From Deltaproteobacteria bacterium (GTDB lineage: Bacteria; Myxococcota_A; UBA9160; JAJDAL01): 64,000 bases of DNA. The stretch covers positions 56,765 to 120,764 of the forward strand of contig JAJDAL010000006.1 of assembly GCA_029261875.1 (NCBI GenBank), read 5' to 3'. Positions 31,573 to 41,232 of this stretch are shown here, one piece after another. The position numbers and the translations under genes are program-made. Numbering within the stretch: the first letter of the stretch is position 1; every line of letters starts with the position of its first letter. The notes under the pieces are model-generated. The model worked only from the letters and a program-made list of their open reading frames with translations, was not told where the DNA came from and ran no database searches.

Positions 31573-32825
31573 GCGATCCCGCCCCCGCGCGAATTTCGCC
31601 AAGCCGGTTCTACGGCTGGAAAATCGTTGCCGTCGCGTTTCTCGCCGACTTCATCGGTGTCGGCTTCTTCTTCTATTCCTACGGTGTGTTCTTCAAAGCG
31701 TTGGCGGCGGACCTCGACGGTTCCCGGCTCGGCGTCTCCATCGGGCTCGCGCTGGTCAATTTGATGGGTGCGTTGACGGCGCCCTTCATCGGTCGGGCGA
31801 TCGATCGCTACCCCGTGCGCAACATCATGGTGGCCGGAGCGGTGGCGACGGCTGCGGGCTTCGCGTTGTCTTCCCAGGTCGGGTCCCTGTGGCACTACTA
31901 CGTCATCCTGGGAACGCTGACCGCCGTCGGAACTTCCTGCATGGGCAACATTTCTTCGGCCAAGTTGGTCACCAATTGGTTCATCGCCCGGCGCGGGCGC
32001 GCCATGGGGATCGCGACCATCGGCATTTCCCTGTCCGGTGTCGCCATGCCACTGATTGCAACCTGGCTCATCGCCCATTCGGGATGGCGCACCGCGTTTC
32101 TCATCTACGCCGTGGGGACGCTCGTGATCGTGATTCCGCCGGTCCTGCGCTTCGTCCACAACCGGCCCGAAGATCTGGGCCTGTTGCCCGACGGCGATTC
32201 GCCGCCCGAACCCGGCTTTCCCGCCCGCGCCGAGGAACGCACCTGGAGCAGCGGCGAAATCTTCCGCAACGCCAATTTCTGGGCGATTTCCTTCGCGTTC
32301 TCTCTCGTCATCGCATCCATGTCGGCGATCCTCACCCACCTGGTCCCCTACGCGACAGATCTCGGGATTGCGCCCTATCGCGCGGCGTCGGTGCTCTCCC
32401 TCGGCGCGTTGCTGGGAGCCGTCGGGAAGATCTTCTTCGGCTGGCTCTTCGATCGCATGAGTCCACGAATTGCGGTCTGGGTCTGTTTCGGCACGCAACT
32501 CATGGCGGTCCAGTTGCTCATCACGGCGCACTCCTACCCGACGCTGCTCGCAGCCGCGTTGCTGTTCGGCTTCGGCATGGGGGGCATCATCCCCCTGAGT
32601 GGAAGCTTGATCGGTATGGTGTTCGGACGGCTGTCCTACGGGAAAGTGATGGGCCTCATGCGGCCGGTACAAGTACCCATCATCTTCGTGGGCGCGCCCC
32701 TGGCGGGCTGGATCTACGACGATTCAGGAAGTTACGAGTTGGCGTTTCAGATTTTCGCCGTCGCCTACGTACTCGCCATCTTCGGTACCGGGGCGATTCG
32801 AATCCAACGCACGGCGCCGGCCTAG
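31569..32825 (+). CDS. MFS transporter, monocarboxylate/oxalate-formate antiporter-like
   Basis: 418 residues from a GTG in a GTGA overlap with the previous carrier. Twelve membrane spans. The opening F-Y-G-W-K-I-V-A-V-A-F and the conserved loop between helices 2 and 3 (P-F-I-G-R-A-I-D-R-Y-P-V-R) fit the OFA/MCT branch of the major facilitator superfamily, which moves small carboxylates. A long cytoplasmic loop (about residues 190-230) joins the halves. It shares its last four bases with the stop of the convergent hydrolase. Confidence 0.85.
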   Translation: MSDPAPARISPSRFYGWKIVAVAFLADFIGVGFFFYSYGVFFKALAADLDGSRLGVSIGLALVNLMGALTAPFIGRAIDRYPVRNIMVAGAVATAAGFALSSQVGSLWHYYVILGTLTAVGTSCMGNISSAKLVTNWFIARRGRAMGIATIGISLSGVAMPLIATWLIAHSGWRTAFLIYAVGTLVIVIPPVLRFVHNRPEDLGLLPDGDSPPEPGFPARAEERTWSSGEIFRNANFWAISFAFSLVIASMSAILTHLVPYATDLGIAPYRAASVLSLGALLGAVGKIFFGWLFDRMSPRIAVWVCFGTQLMAVQLLITAHSYPTLLAAALLFGFGMGGIIPLSGSLIGMVFGRLSYGKVMGLMRPVQVPIIFVGAPLAGWIYDDSGSYELAFQIFAVAYVLAIFGTGAIRIQRTAPA

Positions 32826-34225
32826 CTCGGCACCAGGCCGGACTCGTGGACGGCGTCGCGCAGCAGGCGTCGCACTTCGGGTTCGCTTCGAAACGTCACA
32901 TGGGCGCCCTGGTACCAGACGATGCGCGGCTTGTCCCAATGCACCCAAAGGTCGTGCACCTGATCCGGCGGTACGAGCCGATCCGCCACGCCGCCAAAGA
33001 GATAGCGATGCGCGTGGGGAACTTTCGGCTCGAGCACGAGGGGAGAGACCACGCTCATCAGCTGCTCGACGTCCGGCCGCGACAACCCGTCGTATTCCGC
33101 ATAACGCAGCCAGAGGGGCGGACCGTGGCGCCAGGTGGCTCGCGCGAAACAAGTCAACGGAATGCCGGGAATCGCGCACGCGAGATCGTTGTCCAGACAG
33201 GACAGGAGCGCCGCGTTGTAGCCCCCGAGCGAAAGCCCGTAGACCCCGACCGCGGGCGCCTCCTGGCTACGCACCCAGGACAGCAAGCGACGCATGTCCC
33301 ACATCGCATTCGCCAGGGCGTGAACCGTATCGAGGTAGTCGCCGGCAACGAAGCCGTCGCCGCTGCGACGTCCCTCGGTGCGGGGCCCGTGCAGGGGCAA
33401 TACCGGCATCACGAGATTGATCCCGTAGCGCTCGTGGAACTCCTTGAAGATCGTGAGATCGATGGGAGCACGGCCGAGCTGAAAACCGTGAATGCACATG
33501 AGCCAGGGCCGGGGCTTGTCGGTTTTGCGCAGCACCCAGGCATGGGCGGTTCGATTTTTCTCGTAACCGAGCCAGCGTTCGCGTCCGGGCTCTTCGGGAT
33601 GCGGGGCGTAACCACTCTCGAATCGGATGTGCTCGTAGTCGACGCCCGCCGCCCGGGCGGTACGGATGCGCGGCGCTTCGAGGATCGGCGGCGCCCGATG
33701 GTAGTCCTCGGGCTTCTCGAGCCAACCGCGCGCTTCGAACAGGTTGCGCGCGACGCCGATTTCCTCGGCGATCTGTCGATGCCGCGACAGTTCGGGCAAA
33801 GGCATGCTGATCATCATGGTGGAGCACAGAACGTCGTCGAGGGCGACCTTGGCGGACAACTTCAGACTGGGCTCCGGCACGGGAACGCCCGCCGTGTGGG
33901 GCTCCTGCCGCACGGCGGCCGCACCGCTGCTGACGAAGCTCGCAATCGAGAGCGCCATCAGCAGTAGCCCCACTCCGAAACCCGCCACGAAGAAAACCGG
34001 CAGGGAGAAGGGGATGCCCAACAGTCCGCCAAGGGCGGAAAATTGCGTGATTCGTCGATCGCCCGCCCAAAGCAGGATCGAAATACCCGAACCCACGAGG
34101 AGCAAGCCTGGAATGATGGAAAATGCGAAGCCCACGACCCCGAAACTCGCGGCATTCCACAACCAGGCGAGGCCGGCGATGGTGGGGAGAATGCCCTCAC
34201 GGGGCCAGCGGCGTTGCTCGAACAT
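32822..34225 (-). CDS. Membrane-anchored alpha/beta hydrolase
   Basis: 467 residues from the ATG at 34225; the longer frame begins in an Arg-rich shadow of the divergent plsB gene. Three or four hydrophobic segments occupy about residues 12-105. A soluble alpha/beta hydrolase domain follows, with the nucleophile elbow G-L-S-L-G-G-Y in G-V-Y-G-L-S-L-G-G-Y-N, the oxyanion strand C-I-H-G-F-Q, an Asp in F-G-G-V-A-D-R-L-V and a His in Y-Q-G-A-H-V-T-F. It resembles secreted or membrane esterases and acyl-peptide-type hydrolases. Substrate unknown. The gene is divergent from plsB with only 41 bp between them. Confidence 0.8.
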   Translation of the reverse strand: MFEQRRWPREGILPTIAGLAWLWNAASFGVVGFAFSIIPGLLLVGSGISILLWAGDRRITQFSALGGLLGIPFSLPVFFVAGFGVGLLLMALSIASFVSSGAAAVRQEPHTAGVPVPEPSLKLSAKVALDDVLCSTMMISMPLPELSRHRQIAEEIGVARNLFEARGWLEKPEDYHRAPPILEAPRIRTARAAGVDYEHIRFESGYAPHPEEPGRERWLGYEKNRTAHAWVLRKTDKPRPWLMCIHGFQLGRAPIDLTIFKEFHERYGINLVMPVLPLHGPRTEGRRSGDGFVAGDYLDTVHALANAMWDMRRLLSWVRSQEAPAVGVYGLSLGGYNAALLSCLDNDLACAIPGIPLTCFARATWRHGPPLWLRYAEYDGLSRPDVEQLMSVVSPLVLEPKVPHAHRYLFGGVADRLVPPDQVHDLWVHWDKPRIVWYQGAHVTFRSEPEVRRLLRDAVHESGLVPS

Positions 34226-34266
34226 GATGAACTCCAAGCCCCACGGGGCGCAGGTTTCCAGATAGA

Positions 34267-36696
34267 ATGGGAAGGATGGGCCAGATTGCCCAAACCGGGC
34301 AAGTCCAGGGCGCCGTCGCCCGCGACGGGACCCGCCTACCCGAAGACCCGATGTGGCCCGCCACACCGGGGCGTCGCGTCGTGTTCCTCGTCGACGCCTC
34401 GAGCGGGCTCGAGGCGCGGCTGATCGAAGACTGGATCGCACGCACGCGCCCGGAGGGTGCCGCCAGCGACTCCATCCTCATTCCCGCCTCGCGGCGTCGC
34501 CGGCGCCGCAATCCCATCGACACGCGACTGGAAGACTGTGTCGCGACCGAAGACGAAACGCTCCTGGCCCCGGTCCGCGTGGCGTGGCTCGCGCCCCAAC
34601 GCGGGGGCGTCCGCAGTGCGGGCATCTCGGATCTCTTCACCCTGGGCGATCCGCGAGATCCCGGTCGCTTGCGTCAATCGTTCATTCTGCGCCGCAACCC
34701 CGATCGCTGCCGCATCGTGGCCGGCGACCCGGCTCCGGTGTCGGAGCTGCGCGCGCGCTGGCGTTCGGCCGGCGGCGCCGAGTCCGGCGAGACGACGGGC
34801 TTGGCGGTGTTCGTTTGCCGCCAGGCCACCCTGGCGCTCGAACGCGCCGAACGCCGCCTGCGCGGAGCGCGCTACAAGGTGCCGCGCTTCGTCCACGAAG
34901 ACATCCTGGCGCTTCCGTCTTTCCGCGGCGGCATGGCGCATCTGGCCCGGGAACTCGGCCGCCAACCCGCGCACGTCTCGCGAGACGCCGCGCGCTACCT
35001 GCGCGAGATCGCCGCCACCCACAGCACCTACGTGATCGACCTCGCCGCCCACCTGATTCGCTGGCTCTACACGCGCGGCTATCGGGAGCAGATCAACTAC
35101 GACGGCGACGAGTTGCGGGGCATCTACGCCCTCGCCCAACGCCACCCGGTGGTCTTCCTGCCGAGCCACAAATCGAACCTCGACCATCTGGTTCTCCAAT
35201 ATGTGCTCCACGAGAACGGCCACCCGCCGAACCACACGGCCGGCGGCATCAACATGAATTTCTTCCCCATCGGTCCGCTGGTGCGGCGCAGCGGAACCTT
35301 CTTCATTCGGCGCACCTTTCGGGACAATCCCGTCTACAAATTCGTTCTGAGCAACTACATCGATTACCTGATCGGGAAACGCTTCTCCCTCGAGTGGTAC
35401 ATCGAGGGCGGACGTTCTCGGTCCGGGAAGCTGCTGCCGCCGCGCTTCGGTCTGCTGGCTTCGGTCGTGGACTCCTACCGGCGCGCCAAGAGCGACGACG
35501 TCTACTTGATTCCGGTTTCCATCGCCTACGACCAGATCTCCGATGTCGGGGATTACGTAGCCGAGCAACGGGGCGGCAAGAAACAAACCGAGAGCTTCCG
35601 CTGGTTCGTGGGCATCGTGCGGCGAATGAAACGGCGCTACGGCGAAATCCACATCCGCTTCGGAGAGCCGATCTCCCTGCGCAAATCCCTCGGGCCCCCG
35701 CCTCCGGAAGCCGAGCCGAACCCCGACGAAAGCAGCCTCGACCTGCAAAAACTCGCGTTCGAAGTCGCGGTGCGCATCAACCGCTCGACCCCCATCACGC
35801 CCAATTCCCTCGCCACGCTGGCGTTGCTGGAAGTCGGAGATCGCGCGCTTTCGGTGCGCGAGGTCCGGGAATCGCTCGACCCCTTCATCGACTACGTCCG
35901 CCGCCGGGGCTTGCCCACGACCTTTCCCCTGGAACAACTCGGCAGCAGCCAGGGCATCACCGCGGTGCTCGACACCCTGGTGGAAGGCGGCGTCGTGGAG
36001 TGCTTCGCCGAGGGCCCCGAAGCCGTCTATGCGATCCGCACCGAGCAACATCTCGCCGCCGCGTATTACCGCAACAGCATTCTCCACTTCTTCCTGGATG
36101 CCACCATCGGGGAACTCGCGCTGTTGCGCGCGGCCGAGAACGACGTCGCGCATCCGGAAGTCGAGTTCTGGGACGAAGCCATGCGACTGCGCGATCTACT
36201 CAAGTTCGACTTTTTCTTCTCGGAGAAGGACGAGTTCAAAGGCCAGCTGCGGCGGGAGATCGCCATGCAGGACCCGGAATGGGAAAAACGCCTGACGAGC
36301 AGTCGCGAGGACATCCAGGCGCTCATCCGAAGCCTGCGGCCGTTCGCCGCCCATCGCATGATCCGCCCCTTCCTCGAGGCCTACCGGGTCGTCGCCGATG
36401 CCTTGGAGCAGAGCGACCCTGCGGTGCCGGTGGGGAAAGCGGCCTTCGTGAACGAGTGCCTCGCCCTCGGGAAGCAATATCGCTTGCAGCGTCGCATCCA
36501 GAGCAGTGAATCCGTGTCCCAGGTGCTGTTTGCCACGGCGTATCGGTTGGCGGGCAACCGCGGACTCCTCGACGAGCAGCGTCCGGACCTGGCCGCGGCA
36601 CGCAGTCAATTTGCGGACGAAATCCGACAGGTCATCCGGCGCATCGACGTGATCGACGCACTGGCGGCGGCGCGCCGCGCGGGACTGTTCGATTGA
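34267..36696 (+). CDS. plsB: Glycerol-3-phosphate 1-O-acyltransferase
   Basis: 809 residues, the normal PlsB size. The acyltransferase blocks are all visible: H301-K-S-N-L-D306 (H-x4-D), G-T-F-F-I-R-R, Y-I-E-G-G-R-S-R-S-G-K and I-P-V-S-I-A-Y-D. A long N-terminal region and a C-terminal helical domain flank them. The enzyme adds the first acyl chain to glycerol 3-phosphate at the inner membrane in phospholipid synthesis. The G-G in E-G-G-R-S-R-S (E. coli has E-G-G-R-S-R-T-G-R) is normal. It uses the first of two nearby ATGs (34267); a start at the in-frame ATG three codons later is equally possible. Confidence 0.92.
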   Translation: MGRMGQIAQTGQVQGAVARDGTRLPEDPMWPATPGRRVVFLVDASSGLEARLIEDWIARTRPEGAASDSILIPASRRRRRRNPIDTRLEDCVATEDETLLAPVRVAWLAPQRGGVRSAGISDLFTLGDPRDPGRLRQSFILRRNPDRCRIVAGDPAPVSELRARWRSAGGAESGETTGLAVFVCRQATLALERAERRLRGARYKVPRFVHEDILALPSFRGGMAHLARELGRQPAHVSRDAARYLREIAATHSTYVIDLAAHLIRWLYTRGYREQINYDGDELRGIYALAQRHPVVFLPSHKSNLDHLVLQYVLHENGHPPNHTAGGINMNFFPIGPLVRRSGTFFIRRTFRDNPVYKFVLSNYIDYLIGKRFSLEWYIEGGRSRSGKLLPPRFGLLASVVDSYRRAKSDDVYLIPVSIAYDQISDVGDYVAEQRGGKKQTESFRWFVGIVRRMKRRYGEIHIRFGEPISLRKSLGPPPPEAEPNPDESSLDLQKLAFEVAVRINRSTPITPNSLATLALLEVGDRALSVREVRESLDPFIDYVRRRGLPTTFPLEQLGSSQGITAVLDTLVEGGVVECFAEGPEAVYAIRTEQHLAAAYYRNSILHFFLDATIGELALLRAAENDVAHPEVEFWDEAMRLRDLLKFDFFFSEKDEFKGQLRREIAMQDPEWEKRLTSSREDIQALIRSLRPFAAHRMIRPFLEAYRVVADALEQSDPAVPVGKAAFVNECLALGKQYRLQRRIQSSESVSQVLFATAYRLAGNRGLLDEQRPDLAAARSQFADEIRQVIRRIDVIDALAAARRAGLFD

Positions 36697-36702
36697 TTGC
36701 GT

Positions 36703-38034
36703 CTAGCGGATGAAACCCGCGATCGCTTTCCACGTGTCGACGGCGGTGTGATACAGCACGAAGCTGAGAATCACGGGAACGACGAATCGGAGCAATCCCC
36801 GCCACAGACCGAACCAACGCACGCCGGGCGCACCCACACCCGCTTCCTCCATGGCTTCGGTCATGATCCACCCGGTGAAGACCGAAAGCGCCAGCCCGCC
36901 GGCGACGAGAAAGAAGTTGCCCGCGATCTGATCCATCAACCCCAGGATGTCGGTGTTCCACGCCGCGGGAATTCCCAGCGCCGCGATCGCGCAGCCGGCG
37001 ACGATGGCGGCGCTTCTGCGTCCCCATCCCAGACCATCCACAGCCGAGGAAACCACGACTTCCAGCAGTGAGATCGCCGAAGTGAGTGCCCCGACGACCA
37101 AGCTGGCGAAGAACATGAAACCCACCACGCGCCCGGCTCCCCCCATTTCCGAGAACGCGGTCGGAAGCGTGATGAACAACGCTCCCACGGTGCTTCCCGA
37201 GACGGCATCCCCGAGGCCGAATGCAAACACCATCGGGAACACCACGAGTCCGGCAATGAACGCCACGGCGAAGTCCGAACCGGCGATGAAAACCGATTCG
37301 TTGGGAAGATGATTCTCGCGCGAGAGATAGCTCGCGAACGTCAGCATGGCGCCCATTCCCAGGCTGAGACTGAAGAACGCCTGCCCCGCGGCATCCTTGA
37401 GAACGTCGGCCGACAGAATTTCCGCGAAACTCGTGTCGAAATAATAGGTGTACCCCGCTCCGGCTCCGTCCAGCGTAGAGGCGTAGATCGCCAAACCGAT
37501 GACGATGGCGAACAGAAGCGGCATCAAGATCAACGCCGTGCGCTCGATTCCCTTTTTGACTCCGCCGGCGACGACGAACACCGTGATCGCCATGAAGACC
37601 AGGTGCCAAAGGATGGCAGGCGTTCCACTCGCGACCGCCCCGAAAGTCGCCTCGGCGTCGCCGCCGAAGCCCGCGACTGCACCTTCGATGGCGTAGCGAA
37701 GGGTCCAGCCCGCGATCACGGAGTAGTACGCAAGAATCACGAAACCCGACGCGATGAAGAGCCCCCCCAACGGACGCCATCCGTTGCCCCCGAAATGGGC
37801 CAGAGCCTGCATGGGGCTGCGGCCCGAGCCGCGGCCGATGACGAATTCGGCGAGCATCACCGGTAGCCCCACCAGCGCCACCATGGCGATATAGAGCACC
37901 AGAAACGCCGCACCGCCGTTTTCCGCTGCGAGATAGGAAAACCGCCACATGTTTCCCAGCCCCACCGCCGAACCGACGGCGGCGAGAATGAATCCGAGGC
38001 GACTGCCCCATTGTTCGCGAGGGAGCTCGCTCAT
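36703..38034 (-). CDS. Neurotransmitter:sodium symporter (NSS/SNF) family transporter
   Basis: 443 residues with eleven or twelve membrane spans. The first span carries the family signature G-F-I-L-A-A-V-G-S-A-V-G-L-G-N-M-W-R-F, including the unwound region that binds sodium and substrate in LeuT. Further family marks are S-F-A-E-I-L, Q-A-F-F-S-L-S-L-G-M-G and S-Y-L-S-R-E. It probably imports an amino acid with sodium; the substrate cannot be read. It converges with plsB, with six bases between the stops. Confidence 0.9.
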   Translation of the reverse strand: MSELPREQWGSRLGFILAAVGSAVGLGNMWRFSYLAAENGGAAFLVLYIAMVALVGLPVMLAEFVIGRGSGRSPMQALAHFGGNGWRPLGGLFIASGFVILAYYSVIAGWTLRYAIEGAVAGFGGDAEATFGAVASGTPAILWHLVFMAITVFVVAGGVKKGIERTALILMPLLFAIVIGLAIYASTLDGAGAGYTYYFDTSFAEILSADVLKDAAGQAFFSLSLGMGAMLTFASYLSRENHLPNESVFIAGSDFAVAFIAGLVVFPMVFAFGLGDAVSGSTVGALFITLPTAFSEMGGAGRVVGFMFFASLVVGALTSAISLLEVVVSSAVDGLGWGRRSAAIVAGCAIAALGIPAAWNTDILGLMDQIAGNFFLVAGGLALSVFTGWIMTEAMEEAGVGAPGVRWFGLWRGLLRFVVPVILSFVLYHTAVDTWKAIAGFIR

Positions 38035-38124
38035 ACACCTTCTCCACGGGAGGAGTCATTGATCCAGGGGGGAAGCCTCCGAGAATCTCGGAAACCTCGC
38101 GGACAGTAGCGGTTCGAATCGCTC

Positions 38125-38133
38125 TGGTATACT
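38125..38133 (+). promoter_or_regulatory. Extended -10 promoter element of the EgtD-EgtB gene
   Basis: TG-G-TATACT ends ten bases before the ATG at 38143. No ribosome-binding site fits between them, so transcription would begin at or within a few bases of the start codon, implying a leaderless mRNA. Confidence 0.5.
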
Positions 38134-38142
38134 GCGGCGCTT

Positions 38143-40431
38143 ATGTGGGATCCGGCGCAAGCCCTCCGCGCGCGGGCCACCCTCCCCGGGGTGAGCCCCT
38201 TCCGCGAAGAAAGAGGCGACCGCTGGGCTCTGTTCTTGGATTCCGTCTCTACGGACCGCGAAGCGTTTGCGCTTTCCGTTGCCCGCGGCCTTTCCGACAA
38301 CCCGCGCTGGCTGAACTGTCGGTATCTCTACGACGCCAAGGGAAGCGAGATCTTTTCGAAGATCACCGACCAACCCGAGTATTATCCCACGCGCGCGGAA
38401 GACGAAATCTTGTCCCGTTACGCGGGCGAGATTCGCGAGCGCGTGGGAGCCCTGCCGATCGTCGAGCTCGGCTCCGGAACCTCGGCCAAGACCCGGCGCC
38501 TGCTGGAAGCGTGGACCGAGCAAGGTCCCGCCCATTACGTTCCGATCGACATCGACCCCAGCGTGGTTCGCGACTCCGCCGCAACCCTGACGCGCGACTT
38601 CGACTCGCTGCGCGTCTCCGCACTCGCCACTTCCTATGAACGCGCCCTGGAACAGCTCGATGACCTGTCGCCCAAGATGCTGATGTTCCTGGGTTCCACC
38701 CTGGGCAACTTCTCCCCGCCCGAAGTCGCGCGCTTCCTCGAACGCATCGAAGACGCGCTCCATCCGGGCGACTTCTTCCTGCTGGGCGTCGATCTCGTGA
38801 AATCCGCCGACGTCCTCGAACCCGCCTACGACGACGCCGCAGGTTACACGAGGGCCTTCACGCGCAACCTGTTCGAGCGCATGAACCGAGAACTCGGAAC
38901 CGATGTTCCCCTCGATGCGGTCGAACACGTCGCGTTCTGGAACGACCGCCTCGAACGCATCGAAATCTACGCGCGATTCAGCGAGACCGTCACGATCCGC
39001 CTGAAATCCATCCAACGCGAGTTTCGGATCGCACGCGGCGAAATGGTGATGACGGAGATCAGCCGAAAATTCCGCATCGAACGCCTCGCGACGGAGATCG
39101 GCCACTACGGCTTGCGTCTGGAAAAATTCTATCGCGATTCGGAGCAGCGCTTCGCCGTATTGCTGATTCGGCGCGTTCCCAAGGGCCCCCGCACGACCCT
39201 GCGCCGAAAACTCAACGCCGAGCTCTGGGAAACGCGCGAAAAAACCCGGCAGATCGTCGAACCCCTGGGCGACGAACAGCTCTTTCGCGGTGGCGACCGA
39301 TCCATCGCGCGCCAGCTCGAACACCTGGCGGGCTTCGAAGAGCGCATACGCCTCGAACATCTCGGGGATCCGAACGGAACCACCGATCCCATTTGCACGC
39401 ACTGGACGCGGGCAGCGGCGGTTCACACGCGCCGCGCGAGCATTGCCCAGTACTTGACCGCGGTGCGGGCGCAAACCCTGCGCGAGCTACAGACCGTCGA
39501 TTTCGAAAACGATCATCCCCTCCTGGAGGAAGGACTCTTCTACCGACGCCTGGCCCAGCACGAAGCGCAACATCACGAGCAGATTCTGCAATCGATCCAA
39601 TCCATGGCGATTCCCTACGAACCCGTGTGTCGCGTCAACCCGCCCTCGGTTTTGCGCGCGCCCGAAGGTTCTATGGTGCTGGTACCCGGCGGACCCTGTC
39701 GAATCGGATCCCATCGTTCGTCGCGCGCGCCATTCTCGACGCCCGAGCAATGGGTCAACGTGAGCTCCTTCTGGATCGATACGGTTCCCGTCACCAATGG
39801 CGACATGTTGAATTTCATCGAGGATGGCGGATACGAAAAACGTCGCCTGTGGAGTGACGGGGGTTGGGTCTGGCGCACCGAAGCCAACGCCCATCATCCG
39901 AGCGTCTGGCATCGCGACAACGAAGGCTGGAAGGAACAACACTTTGGCCGCTGGGAACGCCTGGCGCGCTACCGACCGGTGATTCACGTGTCCCAATACG
40001 AGGCCGCCGCCTACGCGCGCTGGGCGGGAAAGCGCCTGCCCAGCGAAGAAGAATGGGAGATGGCTGCGAGTTGGGACCCCGAATACGGCATCGCGCGAAA
40101 ATGGCCCTGGGGCGACGAGGAACCCACCCCCGAACGCGCCAACCTCGACTGCCGCACCTTCGGTCCCGCTCCGGTCGGTGTATATCCCTCGGGGCGGTCC
40201 ATCTACGGCTGCCAGCAGATGATCGGCGACGTTTGGGAATGGACGTCGAGTACCTTCCGCGCGGATTCCGGGTCCTCGCTCGAGACGTCGGATCCATCGA
40301 AAGAACTGCGGGTGGCTCGCGGCGGCTCATGGGCGACCTCCACCCTCTTGGCGTGCAATTCTGCCCGGGCCTTCCACCCCCCCCACGAGCGCAACGCGTT
40401 CGTGGGTTTCCGATGTGCGCGGAGCGCGTGA
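38143..40431 (+). CDS. EgtD-EgtB fusion: histidine trimethyltransferase plus hercynine oxygenase (sulfoxide synthase)
   Basis: 762 residues. Residues about 25-345 are an EgtD-type SAM methyltransferase: N-C-R-Y-L-Y-D-A-K-G-S-E-I-F, E-Y-Y-P-T-R, V-E-L-G-S-G-T-S-A-K-T, F-L-G-S-T-L-G-N-F and the E-I-S-x-K-F loop. Residues about 355-762 are EgtB-like: a DinB-type helical domain with candidate iron ligands H394 and H473-x3-H477, then a formylglycine-enzyme-like domain (I-D-T-V-P-V-T-N, R-L-P-S-E-E-E-W-E, G-D-V-W-E-W, V-G-F-R-C). Together they would convert histidine to hercynine and couple it to a thiol, the two core steps of ergothioneine synthesis. The fused order is that of fungal Egt1; bacteria usually encode them separately. 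No egtA, egtC or egtE is near. Confidence 0.9.
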   Translation: MWDPAQALRARATLPGVSPFREERGDRWALFLDSVSTDREAFALSVARGLSDNPRWLNCRYLYDAKGSEIFSKITDQPEYYPTRAEDEILSRYAGEIRERVGALPIVELGSGTSAKTRRLLEAWTEQGPAHYVPIDIDPSVVRDSAATLTRDFDSLRVSALATSYERALEQLDDLSPKMLMFLGSTLGNFSPPEVARFLERIEDALHPGDFFLLGVDLVKSADVLEPAYDDAAGYTRAFTRNLFERMNRELGTDVPLDAVEHVAFWNDRLERIEIYARFSETVTIRLKSIQREFRIARGEMVMTEISRKFRIERLATEIGHYGLRLEKFYRDSEQRFAVLLIRRVPKGPRTTLRRKLNAELWETREKTRQIVEPLGDEQLFRGGDRSIARQLEHLAGFEERIRLEHLGDPNGTTDPICTHWTRAAAVHTRRASIAQYLTAVRAQTLRELQTVDFENDHPLLEEGLFYRRLAQHEAQHHEQILQSIQSMAIPYEPVCRVNPPSVLRAPEGSMVLVPGGPCRIGSHRSSRAPFSTPEQWVNVSSFWIDTVPVTNGDMLNFIEDGGYEKRRLWSDGGWVWRTEANAHHPSVWHRDNEGWKEQHFGRWERLARYRPVIHVSQYEAAAYARWAGKRLPSEEEWEMAASWDPEYGIARKWPWGDEEPTPERANLDCRTFGPAPVGVYPSGRSIYGCQQMIGDVWEWTSSTFRADSGSSLETSDPSKELRVARGGSWATSTLLACNSARAFHPPHERNAFVGFRCARSA

Positions 40432-41174
40432 GCGAAAACCGCTTCGCTGTGCGCCTGGATCACGTCGCCATTGGGGTTCGCTCCATCGCGGAGACCACGG
40501 CGTTCCTGGTCGGCGCGCTGGGCGCCCGCACCTACGAGAAGGGACCGGGCGGCGGTTTTCGTTTCGCACAATGGGAGTTCGATGGCGGTGGGCGGCTCGA
40601 GCTGATCGAGCCGGTTGGCCCTGCGGACGGCTTTTTGCACCGCTTCCTCGACCGCCGCGGCCCCAGCGTGCACCACGTGACGTTCAAAGTTCCCGATCTG
40701 CGCGCGGCGGCCGACCGCGCCGAGGAGATCGGCTACACGATCGTGGGCTACGACGACAGCTACCCCGGGTGGAAGGAATGTTTTCTCCACCCCAAGCAGG
40801 CCCAGGGAATCGTGGTCCAGATGGCCGAATCCAGCCCCGGTCTCGATGTCGAAATTCCCTTCGATTGGGATTGGCCGCCGCTGCCCGCAGACCCGCCGGC
40901 CCCGGTCCGCCTGGTGGGCGTGCGCATTGCCGCGCGCGATGAAGCGACCGCGCACCGGCAGTGGGGAACGCTCCTCGGGGGCGAGCTCCAGCGCAGCGAT
41001 GGATCCCTGGAGTACCGTTGGCCCGAATCACCGCTCCGAATCCGCGTCGACCTCGACCCGAAACGCGAACCCGGCCCCCGCTGGCTCGAGATTCAAGCTG
41101 CGCGGCGCGTCGAAATGCCAACGGATGTCGAGCGCATCTTCGGCACGCCTTTCCGAAACATCGCTCACCCATAG
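40428..41174 (+). CDS. VOC (glyoxalase-fold) family protein
   Basis: 248 residues from the GTG that overlaps the EgtD-EgtB stop (GTGA); an ATG five codons earlier is an alternative. It has tandem VOC modules. The first begins R-L-D-H-V-A-I-G-V-R-S-I-A-E-T and carries L-E-L-I-E-P and V-H-H-V-T-F-K-V, the metal-ligand pattern of methylmalonyl-CoA epimerase and glyoxalases. The second (R-L-V-G-V-R-I-A-A-R-D-E) is more divergent. Coupling to the ergothioneine fusion might be functional or positional. Reaction unknown. Confidence 0.78.
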   Translation: MSENRFAVRLDHVAIGVRSIAETTAFLVGALGARTYEKGPGGGFRFAQWEFDGGGRLELIEPVGPADGFLHRFLDRRGPSVHHVTFKVPDLRAAADRAEEIGYTIVGYDDSYPGWKECFLHPKQAQGIVVQMAESSPGLDVEIPFDWDWPPLPADPPAPVRLVGVRIAARDEATAHRQWGTLLGGELQRSDGSLEYRWPESPLRIRVDLDPKREPGPRWLEIQAARRVEMPTDVERIFGTPFRNIAHP

Positions 41175-41201
41175 CGAGCCGCGGGCCCGCGGCGTTCCCG
41201 G

Positions 41202-41207
41202 TATACT
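41202..41207 (+). promoter_or_regulatory. -10 element of the M1 aminopeptidase gene
   Basis: TATACT in CCGGTATACTCC lies 25 bp before the GTG at 41233, with GGAGG between. The same GGTATACT string precedes the EgtD-EgtB gene. No clear -35 is visible. Confidence 0.4.
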
Positions 41208-41232
41208 CCGCCGCTGGAGGTAGGAAGACCAC

